Assembly (NCBI GenBank): GCA_963575645.1
Contig: OY754465.1
Span: 43,736,401 to 43,800,400, forward strand
Direction: 5' to 3'
Source: Xanthostigma xanthostigma
Lineage: Eukaryota; Arthropoda; Insecta; Raphidioptera; Raphidiidae
DNA: 64,000 nt
Shown: one piece after another, positions 1 to 12,100 of the stretch
How the letters are laid out: every line of letters begins with the position of its first letter
How positions within the stretch are numbered: position 1 is the first letter of the stretch
Notes under the pieces: generated by a model
What the model was told of the DNA's origin: nothing
Database searches by the model: none
The model's input: the letters and a program-made list of their open reading frames with translations, nothing else
Position numbers and translations under genes: made by a program

Positions 1-1010
1 CCCTGAAAAAAATTATGTACAGCTGAATTCTTGTTTAGTGGCCAATAGTCGATGTCTTGAGTTTCTGGGCCGCAGCTTTGGAATTTCAGACGAAATTTTA
101 TAAAAATCCACAAATAAATAATTAATTTATGTCTCTTATTTGGCGCAACCTGCTGTATGTTGTGTGGGGAACAGTATATTAAAGCTGTGATTGTGTAAAT
201 TAACTTACCTTTATTTTTTGACAGGATGATAATGGTAGCCGGTTAAATAAACAGTACTAACACTTTAAAACTTAAAAAAGTAACAGTTTCGAGATCGCTA
301 TACTAAACAACATACCACATCCTGATCGAGTTCTGAGAACAATCAGAGAACTGGACTTTTCAAAAAGAATATTTTCAACGTATCGACTATGAGAATAACA
401 ATCAATCGATGGCTGCAGAGATAAACAAGAAAATAAGCCACCTATATTTTATTGAACACATAACATTATTACGGGTAAAGTCGGGATAATAGCCAATGCA
501 CATAAAACATTTGCTTATTATAAATTAATTATAAGACGCCTCGACAAGGTCATTACTCATTAGCGTCCGATAACATCAAATTAAACAAAACCAGAAAACA
601 AACGGTATTTGAACCCACGAAAGTTTGATCCAAAGATTAGCATCAAGCTGTTTTTAACCGATATCAAAAAAGATGAGGCTATAGGTATGTCACTGTAACA
701 TAAAAATTACAGCCAATTGGGTGACGGGACTATTCCAACTTAAAAATATTGACATTTGATAGTACAATAAAGATAATAAAATTTCTGTTGACGTGGGTAA
801 TGACTAGTATTCAATATGATATTTGTTGCCATGGTTACCTATACATATGTTGCTGATTTTTTTTATTTTCAAAATATTTCCGAAACTATAAAATTTAGAA
901 AAGAATTTTTTTAACAAACCTTTCTTGAAAAAATAAATACAATAATAAGCCGTTATGAAAAGTATACCATTATTATATATAAAAAAACACGTTATAGTAG
1001 GTATATATAT
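1..1010. other. Intergenic AT-rich DNA, no gene seen
   Basis: No reading frame, RNA gene or clear element end was recognised in this leading kilobase. It is AT-rich and has scattered short homopolymer runs. Confidence 0.5.
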
Positions 1011-1012
1011 CT

Positions 1013-1285
1013 TCTGCGCATTCGCCGATTTTCCCTAAAATCAATAGGGTTCTTCATATTTCATTCTTAAACATCCTCCCAAAATTCGGTTTCAATCCGT
1101 TCATCCGTTTGCCACGTATCGTGCTCACAGACCAACAGACTAACAGACAAACAGACGCACATAGTTTTTCCAAAAATATGTTTTTTGGATTCGGGGGACC
1201 TCAAAACGAAAAAATATCGTAAAATTTTGACCTAAACTAGTACCATTCCCCACTACAGTGGGTTGGAATGGTAAAAGAGGAGGTT
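1013..1285 (+). repeat. Dispersed repeat, copy A (inverted copy near 39.65-39.83 kb)
   Basis: The stretch with ATCGTGCTCACAGAC, then AGTTTTTCCAAAAATAT, then AAAATTTTGACCTAAACT and finally a CCATTCCCCAC...GTGGGTTGGAATGGT hairpin recurs in reverse orientation at about 39,640-39,830. The order of blocks is the same in both copies, so this is one dispersed family. No coding capacity is seen; the class is not assigned. Confidence 0.6.
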
Positions 1286-1591
1286 ATTATGTCACTGTAA
1301 CATAAAAATTAACAGGGTGAAGACGCTCGCACATAAAGGACTGAATAATCTCCTGTAATTTCATCTGATTAATTAAGTATCTTTTCAAACTTTCCCATTA
1401 TAACAATGTTTAGAATTTAATGTTTGTCTCACCTACTTGAGCTGGATTGTAGAAGCTATTATAATGATTAATATCCGGCAAAATTAACTTTAATGTTTTA
1501 AAAACATTAAAAGAAGATGTTACATAAGACTTCGTGATTGAACAGAGTGTTAGAAAAGATTCAGTTATCTTTCTGCTTATTAATAATTTTA

Positions 1592-2025
1592 AGGCCGCTG
1601 CACACGAGGCTGGTTTTGCCTCTAGATTCCTTGCTAGTTTGGCTGCTAGGTTTCAAGCGTGCTGTGGCGCTGGCTTTCGTAATGACCTTTATGCATTCGC
1701 TTCACATGATTCGTGATTGAAGCTGGCTTTGTAGATGGGTTTGGTGACAGTTCGAAAGTGAACGTTTATTGTCTCTGAACAGTGCAATGGCACAGTGTTT
1801 GTAGGCGTTTGTCCATGTCGTACACGTGACAAGATACTTTTTCCTGATTGGCTCTTGCTTAAAACAAACAGACAAACAAGCACGAAAAATTGCTCCGGTT
1901 CTAATTTTGAAATCCATCTTGCGGTCACGCACGCGAGCCCGTTGTGACGTCATTTCCAACTTCGCAGTCAGCGTATTTCCTAGCAACGATTCCAACGGCA
2001 AAACCAGCCTCGTGTGCGGCGGACT
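1592..2025. mobile_element. Harbinger-like MITE, family H copy 1
   Basis: A 434-bp element with terminal inverted repeats. The left end is AGGCCGCTGCACACGAGGCT and the right end is its near complement, AGCCTCGTGTGCGGCGGACT. It is flanked on both sides by TTA (1589-1591 and 2026-2028), the 3-bp target duplication expected of PIF/Harbinger. Three further copies lie at 21.6, 23.6 and 32.8 kb. No transposase frame is present, so it is non-autonomous. Superfamily assignment is inference from TSD length and sequence. Confidence 0.8.
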
Positions 2026-2105
2026 TTATATATAGGTATAACTATACGTGAACAGATTAATGCAATATACAATAAATATAAATAAATAACTAGGTACGTA
2101 TTATA

Positions 2106-2735
2106 CGAGAGTGTGTCAGAAAGATATAAACATTGAGATTAAAAAGATTTTTAATAAAATACTGCAGTCGGCCATGTTGACTGAAACACCGAATGACGTC
2201 ACGCCTTCTTAAATCAAAGAGACTGTAAATACTTGAAGTAAATAATCACCGTGTCGCTTAAATTTGTGTTATGATCGTTCACTTTTGCATCGTTTAATTA
2301 GTTGATTTGTTGTTTATTCGTTTTTATAACACTTATGCCATAGGTCATTTTTGAGGTTAGTTAACTTGCAACTAAAGAAAACCGTAGTATTTTTACTCTC
2401 GACTTTTAAGACAATACTTAAATAAATATCAATAAGTAAATTTACATACCTTTCTAAAAAATACCTCTGAACCACAGTTCTACACCCATAAATACAACAT
2501 CTAATGTCAGCTGTCACTAAGGCGTGACGTCACAAGCGTTTTCGCGAATACTTCAAAATAGAAAGTTAAAAATGCAATAATTTGCGTTAAAATTTAATTT
2601 ATTTCTGAAATAATATTTTTTTCTGAAATGGTAGACATTATAGAGCTGGATATCAAAATCTGTCATAATGCCTATTATAAAACGATTTTATTTAGTAGGC
2701 TTTGATTATTTCACAAACTTATTAGTCCACTCTCG
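2106..2735. mobile_element. TA-flanked MITE directly upstream of the glycine-rich gene
   Basis: Short perfect inverted ends CGAGAGTG / CACTCTCG flanked by TA on both sides, about 630 bp apart, with no coding frame. The interior contains two TGACGTCA palindromes (near 2193 and 2526). The right end lies only about 65 bp before the TATA box at 2801, so the element abuts the core promoter. The TIR is short, so the boundaries are moderately certain. Confidence 0.55.
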
Positions 2736-2800
2736 TATATATTACCTGCAAACTGTTACTGGATAATGCAGAAAGGAGATAAACAGATCCTCACCTTCAG

Positions 2801-2808
2801 TATAAATA
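2801..2808 (+). promoter_or_regulatory. TATA box of the glycine-rich protein gene
   Basis: TATAAATA, 113 bp before the start codon at 2921. Transcription would be expected to start about 25-30 bp downstream, near 2830, giving a 5' UTR of about 90 bases. This spacing fits an insect TATA promoter; it is the best such box near this gene. Confidence 0.7.
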
Positions 2809-2920
2809 GGTCGCGAAACAATGATCAAAGAGTAGTTCGTATTTAATTAGTGAACAAACAAGCAGCCGTGTAAATAATAATTACATATATTGCTGATTAA
2901 TTATTTAGTTAACCGCAACA

Positions 2921-5900
2921 ATGCGGTCGTTATTCTTCGTTATTCTGTCCGTACTGTTGACGGCATGGAATGTCGAAACGTTGACAACTTTTGGAAAATC
3001 CCAAGTCACTTCCGAGACGGCAAACGAAACGTCGGATGCACCTCCGCAAGGACTCTACAGGCTTTATCTTGTCCTTTTTTCGGAACCGAAGAAATCGAAC
3101 GACGAACAGACGAATTTGGTGGATTCGAACGGTTCGAGGCCCGACACAGATGAACAATTAACGGCTTTGTTGTTTATTGAGTCTGTGTCGAACGACAGTG
3201 CCGATGGACTTTATTTTAAAGCGAATAACAGCTCGGAAACGGCACTGCCACTTGGTGACTCTGTAAGTAAAGAAATAAATCTTATTATTATTTCACAGTA
3301 TAATGATGTGGGGAGGAAAATTTTCTACAAATGGAACATTTTCAATATCAAAAAGGCAAAGTTTTAGTAAATTTTTATAGAACATAATTGAACTTTCCAT
3401 ATTTTGTTTTATTAGTCAATTTTTGTACCATTTAAACAAAAACTACAGATTATATTATTCTAATTTTCATGGATAAAACTAAGTTTGATTCTGTTTTACT
3501 TAAGATTTGTCATATTGTTTAATTTGCAACTCATAACAAGTGAATTCATCTTATTTCATAATAAAAGAGCACACAGAAAATGAATGACCCATTTCTCTTG
3601 TTATTTGATAAACATAGTAATGAGGTAATGGCAGAGGCCAGAAGACGGCACTACTGTACTGGCTGCTGCAGTCATAAAGGGAATTCCCCTCATATAAACA
3701 CCACTAGATTATTGTTTTTTGTTGGAAGAGAAAAACTCAAAAGACATCACATCCAGAGCTAATGAAAATACTCGTTTTGTTTACTTGTAGCTTTTATAGT
3801 GAACGAGAGTTTAATTTTACAGTACCTTATTAATTTAGTGGCTTAGAAAATTTTCCAGAAAACCCTCAACTCTATTTCACACTACAAAACCATATTATAA
3901 TAGAAGTCCGGCATTACAGTCTCTGAATAGATTAACAGAGACGAATTAAAATGTGAACTTATTTTTATCACAATTGGAGACCTCAGTTGGGTATTGCCTC
4001 ATTTTTTACTGATTATTCATATATAATATACCTATAGATTAAATAAAAACAATAAAAACAAAGGTATAGAATGACAGATATAGATTTGCATAGATAAAGA
4101 GAGGCATTATTTATGCAGCTATGGATACACAATATCGTAGTCTTTTGACAGGTTCAAATTTAGAATTTTCACTTTTTTAATCTTTTTTTATAAAAAAAAA
4201 AAATAACTCACACACCCACTTGTAAGAGCCTCATGCCTCAGCCTGTAAGTTCCATTAAGCGAGGGTAACATGCTAGATTTACTTAATTTTATTCATGATA
4301 ATTCATTAGGTACTAAAAGTAAGAACTTATTGGCAGTGAAAGTAGTACCAGAAAGTGGAAATTCAACATTAATATTTTGCATATAAACCAATATATTTTA
4401 ATCTATTTTACTTATTTGGTGCATGAATTTATTGCAGATAAGTTCTTCTTCGGAACAATGTGTCTGCTTAAATATAAACAGGGTTTAATTAATCACGAAA
4501 AATTCACTACAGAAATATTTTTTTTATTTTTTCTCTTCGTATTATATCGTATAAAAGAAATTGCGACTGTTTTCAAATAGAACCGCCAGTTACCGTTACG
4601 CGGGGAGTTGCACGTAGCCCCTAATAGTCTATTTAATTAATCATAAACTTATTGAAAAATATTTTTTCACTTTAAAAAATAATAAATAATACAATGAGAT
4701 TTTTTTTCTCAGAAAAATGACGAAAATTCAAGAAAGAAACGAGATACCTGTCAAAAATGTGAAGAAAAGAGTGGCGGATTCGGTGGAGGCGGTGGCGGAG
4801 GAGGCGGATTTGGAGGAGGTTTTGGAGGCGGTGGCGGCGGAGGCGGTGGAGGAGGATTTGGAGGCGGCGGTGGTTTTGGAGGTGGATTTGGAAAAGGCGG
4901 AGGCAGCGGTTTTGGAGGAGGGGGCGGTGGCGGAGGAGGTGGCGGTGGCGGCGGCGGCGGAGGACTTGGAGGCGGTTTAGGCGGTGGACTAGGCTCAGGA
5001 GGTGGAAAAGGCGGTGGTCTTGGAGGTGGTTTAGGCGGCGGACTAGGCTCAGGCGGTGGAAAAGGCGGTGGTCTTGGAGGTGGTTTAGGCGGCGGACTAG
5101 GCTCGGGAGGTGGAAAAGGCGGCGGTCTTGGAGGCGGCCACGGCGGTGGACTTGGTCAAGGAGGCGGTGGAGGACTAGGAGGTGGTCATGGCGTTTCAGG
5201 TATTATAATAAAATTAAATCTATATTTTTTTTCTGTCTGTTATACTCGTATTTCCCATTAAGAAAATACTATTCATGATACAATATCATGATGAAATGAA
5301 AATAGCTTTGTTCGCACAGCGGTTTCAAACCGCCAGCTAACTGATGACACATAATATGTTTATTAAAATACAGCTAATGATAACGTAATAAATGCTGAAA
5401 GAATTCTTATCGATATTTTTAAATTCAATGGAGTAATTCAATTTTATATACAGGAAGTCGCAAACAAGACAGATCGATGTCTGATCGGCCATTATAATGA
5501 CGCAGCGTGGCAAACTGTCATTATTACTATGGCAAAGTAACTAATAATACATTACATTAATTTTATTTCTGGTATCCAAACGTCAGTTGATTACTACAAA
5601 TGTGACACTTATGACCCGTACGGAGAATAGCGCGGAGAATTGTTAAACTTCAGTTTGAAGTAATATAGCTTTACAAAAATTCAGTCGTCGTTAATTTTGT
5701 AACTTTTAGCAATATGATTAAGAGAGAAAAAAAATAGAAAAAAATCTTCACCTATGTAATTATTGTCTATACGAGAACATAATTCTGCCCTAAAAAGGCA
5801 AAGGGCAGTAAGCGACATTTGTTGAAAAATGAGTTCATACTGAAACCAACGACAGCAGTAAGTTCTGCAGCAATAATTTTATTGTCTTTAAAAAATGTTT

Positions 5901-6124
5901 TCCCCATGTTTTGGTTTCCATAATCTAAAATTCTGGACGGTCAATACATTTTTAGTAAATCTTGATTTACTCAAATTCATAAGTTGGTCACTTACTGCCT
6001 TTTGCCTTTTTACGGCAGAATTGTCTTGTTCAGTTATAATGTTCTGAACAGGAGCGGCCCGGGCCTAGGGCGGCAAAATTTTTTTTTCTAGTACTTTTTA
6101 GGGTTTTACTAAGCCTCCGCTGTC

Positions 6125-6159
<35 letters not shown>

Positions 6160-9100
6160 CTGTCAGCGGGCTGTATCTCAAGAACCGTAATAGGTAGAGA
6201 GTTGAAATTTTCACAGAGTGTGTATTTCTATTGCCGCTAGAACAACAAATAATAAATAATAAACCCCCCAAAACTCCCAAAAGAGGAGCAAACTAAGTTT
6301 TTTGCTTATAATTCGCTCAATTTAAATCAGATCGTTTCGAGACCTGTCTTAAACGGAAGAGGAGAAAATTTTACATAGATTTTGTATAACAGAATTCGTC
6401 GAAACACTTTTTTTGTACAGCTTTATATAGAAATATAATGTATAAATTCAATTTTGTCTAATCCATAGCATACACGGAGATCGTCTGTCTTCGTTTGTTG
6501 CATAGTGTACTATGGGAATTTAAATATTGCGTATGTTTTGTCTTAAAAAAAAAAGATTGCATTTGTTCAAAAACGAATGTCATTTCAAATATTAGTCAGT
6601 CTTTTGACATTAGTATTTTGTGAAAGGCAACGCCTTCTGAGTTAACGATTTGAATAACTAATTTTAATTATTAGAACATATTGCTTTGACAGATGCAAAC
6701 GTCATTTTTTACATTTTTTACCATTCCAACACCATGGATGAGCGGAATGAAACCAAATTTTGGGAGGATGTTTGATATGCAAATATGAAGAGGCCTATTG
6801 TTTTTCAGAGACGTCGGCGCAAGCGCAAAAGAAATATATATTATAATGTTGTTTTTATAAGATAATAGTATACTTTTCATAAAGGCGTATTATTTTGTTT
6901 TACAGGAGTTTTGTAAAATAAATTTTTGAAAAAAATCGGCGCATGCGTAGAAGAAATATATACTATAAGGCTGTTTTTTATATAATAACGGTATACTTTT
7001 CATTACGGTTTATTATTCTATCTATGTTTACAAAAGTTTTGTAATTTTTTTGGGAAAAATTGGCGCATGCGCAAAAGAAATATATGCAATAACGTTGTTT
7101 TATATAATAATAGTATATATTTCATAATGGTTTATTATTCTATTTTAAAAGAAAGTTTTGTAAAAAGTTTTAGGGGGAAAGGCGGCGCATGCGCAGAAGA
7201 GATATGTGCTATAACATTGTTTTTATATAATAGTGGTATACGTTTCATAATGGTTTAATATTCTAAAGTTTTGTATTTTTTTTTTTTTTGGGAAATCGGC
7301 GCATGCGCAACAGAGATATTTGCCATAACGTTGTTATTTGATATAATGGTATATTTATCAAAACCTTATATTATTTTATTCTACAAGAAATTTTTGTAAA
7401 AAAAGTGTTTATAATATAAAAACGCCGGGGTGAATTATGTAAAATTTCACGCCTTGAAATTCTTGAACTACTTGCATACTCCCACTGGTTACATATTGTT
7501 ATAGCGCCTCTCTTGTTTCTTTTACACAAGTATTTAAAAAGTACATAGTGTACGGAACCCTTCGTGTGCGAGTCCGACTCGCACTTGACCGGTTTTTTTA
7601 ATATCCAATAGCACCCAGCTACTATAAACGAAAAAAGACTTTTTTGTTAGACTTTTTTGTTGTGGAAATGAAAGGATCTTTTTTTTGCTCTCCTATTTTG
7701 TGCCAACACTCGATAAAATTTGTCAAGAAGTTAGGTTGTTAAAAAGAAGGCCATTCGTTTTTTTTTTGCTCTTCAATTGTGCACACGACATTTTTTAAGC
7801 TAGGCTGTTAAAAAAAAGGTCATTTTCAGGGCTCTGAATAGTTTTCCTTTGTGAATTCAGTAAATTTCAGGGGTAATTTAACGGTTTCCAAAGATTTTGA
7901 AATCTGTAGATCGTAATTTTGCTAGTTTTTATTCAGGTGTTAATTGGAACTACAACTATTTTTTCAGGAGGAAAGTACGGAGGTGGAAACGGAGGTTTTG
8001 GTGGATCGGGAGGTACTGGTGGCTTAGGTGGATACGGAGGTTCTGGCAGTGCAAGTAACAGTGGAAGTTCAAGCAGCAGTGGAAGTATTGGGGGAAGTGG
8101 AGGAATCGGTGGAGGCGGTAAATATAATATTCGTATTAAATTTAATCTGTTTATCGTTAGAAAATGTTTTCTAATTTTTTTAAGAAGGGATGTTAGCATT
8201 TTTTAGATTCGATATAAATTTTAGAAAAGGTTTTTGCATGCAATTGAAAGATATTAAAATCAAACAAAGACGGAATAATTGCCGAAATCACTGGAACGCT
8301 GCACTGTTGTTTACGACTGCTAGTTTATCTATTATAAAGAATGTTTTTAAAAAAACCATCAAACCATTATTTATTATCCAATTTCAAAGTACCTACAAAA
8401 ACACAAACTTTTATGTCAAACAATACTCGATTTTTTTCAAATATCCGCATATAGTTTTTAATCTAGTCCGATAGAAAAAAATATTTTTAAAAAATAAACG
8501 ATATATTACATCTAAAAACATTGCATTGGTGCAATATTTCGCTCATTGAATACATCATAACTAAAAGAGGTTTTTTATAATTCAGGTCTTGGAGGCGGTC
8601 ATTCTGGTGGAGGTCTTGGAGGTTCCGGTGGTCTTGGAGGCTCTGGAGGACACGGTGGAGGTGGAAGTTATGGAGGATCCGGTGGTTTTGGAGGATCTGG
8701 AAGTCATGTTGGCGGCGGAGGTCTTGGAGGATCCAGCGGTTTTGGAGGATCTGGAAGTCATGGTGGCGGCGGAGGTCTTGGAGGATCCGGTGGTTTTGGA
8801 GGATCTGGAAGTCATGGTGGCGGCGGAGGTCTTGGGGGATCTGGAAGTCATGTTGGCGGCGGAGGTCTTGGAGGTACCGGTGGCTATGGGGGATTTGGAG
8901 GTAGTGGCAGCTCAAGTAACAGTGGAAGCGGTGGATTTGGAGGAAACGGCTTATCAGGTAAATGTATATTGTTGTGAACACCTACATTAAGGATATACGA
9001 GAATTTTGAGAACTGATTATATTTGGTGCCAAATTATTCAGAACTATGTGAAGCGTTGAGAAATTCGACCGGCGCCAATAGTGTACGTGTATCATATTAT

Positions 9101-12100
9101 GTTAAATACATTAATTAATAAGATGCAATGAGTGAAACGAAATTATTATAAAAAAACATATTATTTGCAGGTGGAGGATTTAACGGTGGTTTTGGAGGAC
9201 AAGGAGGAGGTGGACATGGCGGTGGCGGCGGGTTAAACGGCGGTTTTGGTGGCACTGGAAGTGTAAGCAAATCCGGCTCAAGTAGTGGAGCTTTAAGTAG
9301 TGGAGGCGGGGGTTCAGGAGGATTTGGCGGTGGAGGTCTGGGCGGTGGAGGCGGAGGTCACGGCGGCCTAGGTGGTGGCGGCGGTGGCCACGGCGGTCTA
9401 GGTGGTGGCGGCGGAGGCCACGGCGGTTTAGGTGGTGGCGGCGGTGGCCTGGGAGGTGGCAGCATTGGAGGATTAAGTGGTTCTGGAAGTAGTAGCTCAA
9501 GTAAAAGCAGCAGTGGAAGTATTGGAGGAGGATATGGAGGTACGTAATTGTAAAATGTAATAAGTAAATGATATCTTGTAATTATGCAAACGTCGAATTA
9601 ATTTTTATCTGACTTGTGACGTTAGAATACGGAATATTTTTTCAAAATAGGCTGTTGTGATATACTAATTAGTGTAGCGGTAGCCCATGTATGTTTTTTA
9701 TGTGTAGCTTTCGCAATAAATCAAGGAACATCATCAATATAAATCAAAATGCTCTGATCAGTAGTAAAAAAAGTATTTTATGAATAGTATTCAAAGCAAT
9801 GGCACGTCAATCCGGTGTCGGAGAGGCAACCGGATGGCGAGTGGTAATCTGGGCCTATGAGTGGTGCAGAACCCCCTGGTAGCGGCCAAAGTGACCCCAA
9901 ATGGACGGGGGCGGCGATATGGGGGTGGGGCAAAATCGAAAAATGTTTGAAAAGGCAACCGGATAAAAATGCGGTTGCATTGAAGGAAATACCCTAATTA
10001 TATAATAATTTTTTTTTGCCATCCGAACCACGCGGGCCGTTTTTGCACTAGCGAATGAAAAAAAAATTAAAAAAAAACTGAAAAAGCAACCGCTTCAAAA
10101 TTAGTGAGCATACTTATTGACACCACCAAACGTTGGAAAAAAATTGCCATCCGATCCTGATGGGCAGTTTCGGAGAAACAACCCTTCAAAGTCGCCGAAA
10201 AACACTTTTTTTCGATTTTTTCAACAATAAGTAAAAAAAACACACTAAAAATTGTTCAAATCGGATGGCATTCGAAATTTATACTGTCCTAAGTACAAAT
10301 AATAGTGTGTATCAATGCCATCCGATTTCGATTAAATTTACCCCTATTTAGCCACCCCCAAAACTCATGAAAACAACAATTTTATGCAGCGTATGGCATT
10401 ATTTTTATTGTTATTGAGTTTTGGGGGTTGGCTAAATAGGGGTAAATTTAATCAAAATCGGATGGCATTGATTCACACTATTATTTGTACTTAGGACAGT
10501 ATAAATTTCGAATGCCATCCGATTTGAACAATTTTTAGTGTGTTTTTTTTACTTATTGTTGAAAAAATCGAAAATAACGGTTTTTCGGCGACTTTGAGGG
10601 GTTGTTTCTCCGAAACTGCCCATCAGGATCGGATGGCAATTTTTTTCCAACGTTTGGTGGTGTCAATAAGTATGCTCACTAATTTTGAAGCGGTTGCCTT
10701 TTCAGTTTTTTTTTTATTTTTTTTTTATTCGCTAGTGCAAAAACGGCCCGCGTGGTTCGGATGGCAAAAAAAATTTATTAAATAAATAGGGTATTTCCTT
10801 TAATGCAACCGCATTTTTATCCGGTTGCCTTTTCAAACATTTTTCGATTTTTCCCCACCCCCATATCGCCGCCCCCGTCCATTTGGGGTCACTTTGGCCG
10901 CTACCAGGGGGTTCTGCACCACTCATAGGCCCAGATTACCACTCGCCATCCGGTTGCCTCTCCGACACCGGATTGACGTGCCATTGCTTTGAATATAGTA
11001 ATGTATATTTTTTATAAACTAGTGCTGCGTTAGAGAAAGCATTGTAAAAAATTCTGATTTGACAATGATCTTAGAACAACCTAAAGTCATTCAGATTTTT
11101 TGAGAATGATTTTTGCATCCGAGCACTAAAATATATGATCCCAAAATTATATATTAGAGTTTTTATACATTCACGAACAATCTAATATCGTTGTGAAACT
11201 CTCTGTCATATTATTATTAGATTGTAAAATCAAAAGATTGATTTACATTCCTGCCAATAGCATTGTTACAGGAAAATATATTAATTGCTAAAGTTAATAA
11301 TAACGTTTTAATAAGGTGGCATAGGCCCTGGTGGAATAGCTTCTGGTGGTCTCGGAGGCGGCGGACTTGGAGGTGGAGGCCATGGAGGTGGAGGCCATGG
11401 AGGTGGTGGCCATGGAGGTGGCGGCTTCGGAGGATTGGGGGGCCTTGGAGGAGCAGGCAGTGGAAGCAGCAGTCAGAGCAGTTCTGGAAGCTTTGGAGGA
11501 GGTTTAGGTGGTTTTGGTGGACTTGGAGGCAGTAATAGTGCAAGCAAAAGTTCGAGCGGTGGCGGAAGCTTTGGAAGGTATTCACAATTCTTTTTAATGT
11601 AGTTTTAACTTTCAACTGAAGAACTTCAAGGGTTTCAGACTATATAAATTTCCTCAAGAGATGTACAGTATTTACCCCATATTGGCTTATTAAATGACAC
11701 TAGAATTTATAAAAATAGGTTGACAATGTTTTTCTCTACACCAATATATAAATGTTTTTAAAATTAGCGGTGATGGTCTATTAAGTTTGTAGAGTTTTTT
11801 TTACAGATACGTATCTCTAAATAGTATAAAAAAGTCTGTCTGTTTATTGGCTTAGTTACACTAAACTACACAAGGGAAGATGATGCAATTTTCACCATCA
11901 CCTAGAGAATTTTATTCCGAAGATTTATTATGTATAATACATTCATATTGAATTGAAGGATAGTAGAGAAATCTCGGTGTCTTGTAATCAAGTCGTGAAA
12001 AAACGCTTTTAGGGCATTTACATGGCTTACGCATAAGAAATACATAAAATTAACGTACTACAAAATTGTAGATATTAAAAAGTCCTACAGAAAAGATCTC

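Larger units (their letters stand above)
6061..7605 (+). mobile_element. Lepidopteran-type dispersed repeat, family R copy 1 (intron 2)
   Basis: It lies in intron 2 of the glycine-rich gene. It starts near a CTGT-type microsatellite (about 6119-6166) and a block reading CGGGCTGTATCTCAAGAACC. A block around 6295-6800 (for example CTCAATTTAAATCAGATCG) is shared with 28.6-29.15 kb and 60.8-61.26 kb. An internal tandem array follows, then a closing block shared with 31.85-31.9 kb. The 3' part has a GTGCGAG/CTCGCAC hairpin at 7566-7584. This wording is widespread in Lepidoptera. The class is uncertain; internal minisatellites would suit a non-autonomous Helitron, but no clean CTRR end was seen. 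Confidence 0.65.

Noticed and set aside
4717..4980. Glu/Val/Ala-rich 87-codon frame
   Set aside because: It is an out-of-frame reading of exon 2 of the glycine-rich gene, whose true frame is fixed by the splice phases.
8487..8990. Minus- and plus-strand frames over exon 4 (up to 164 codons)
   Set aside because: They are shadows of the Gly-rich coding repeat; GGN-rich DNA is open in several frames.
9180..9500. His/Arg/Leu-rich minus-strand frame
   Set aside because: Complement of exon 5 repeats; no independent coding signal.
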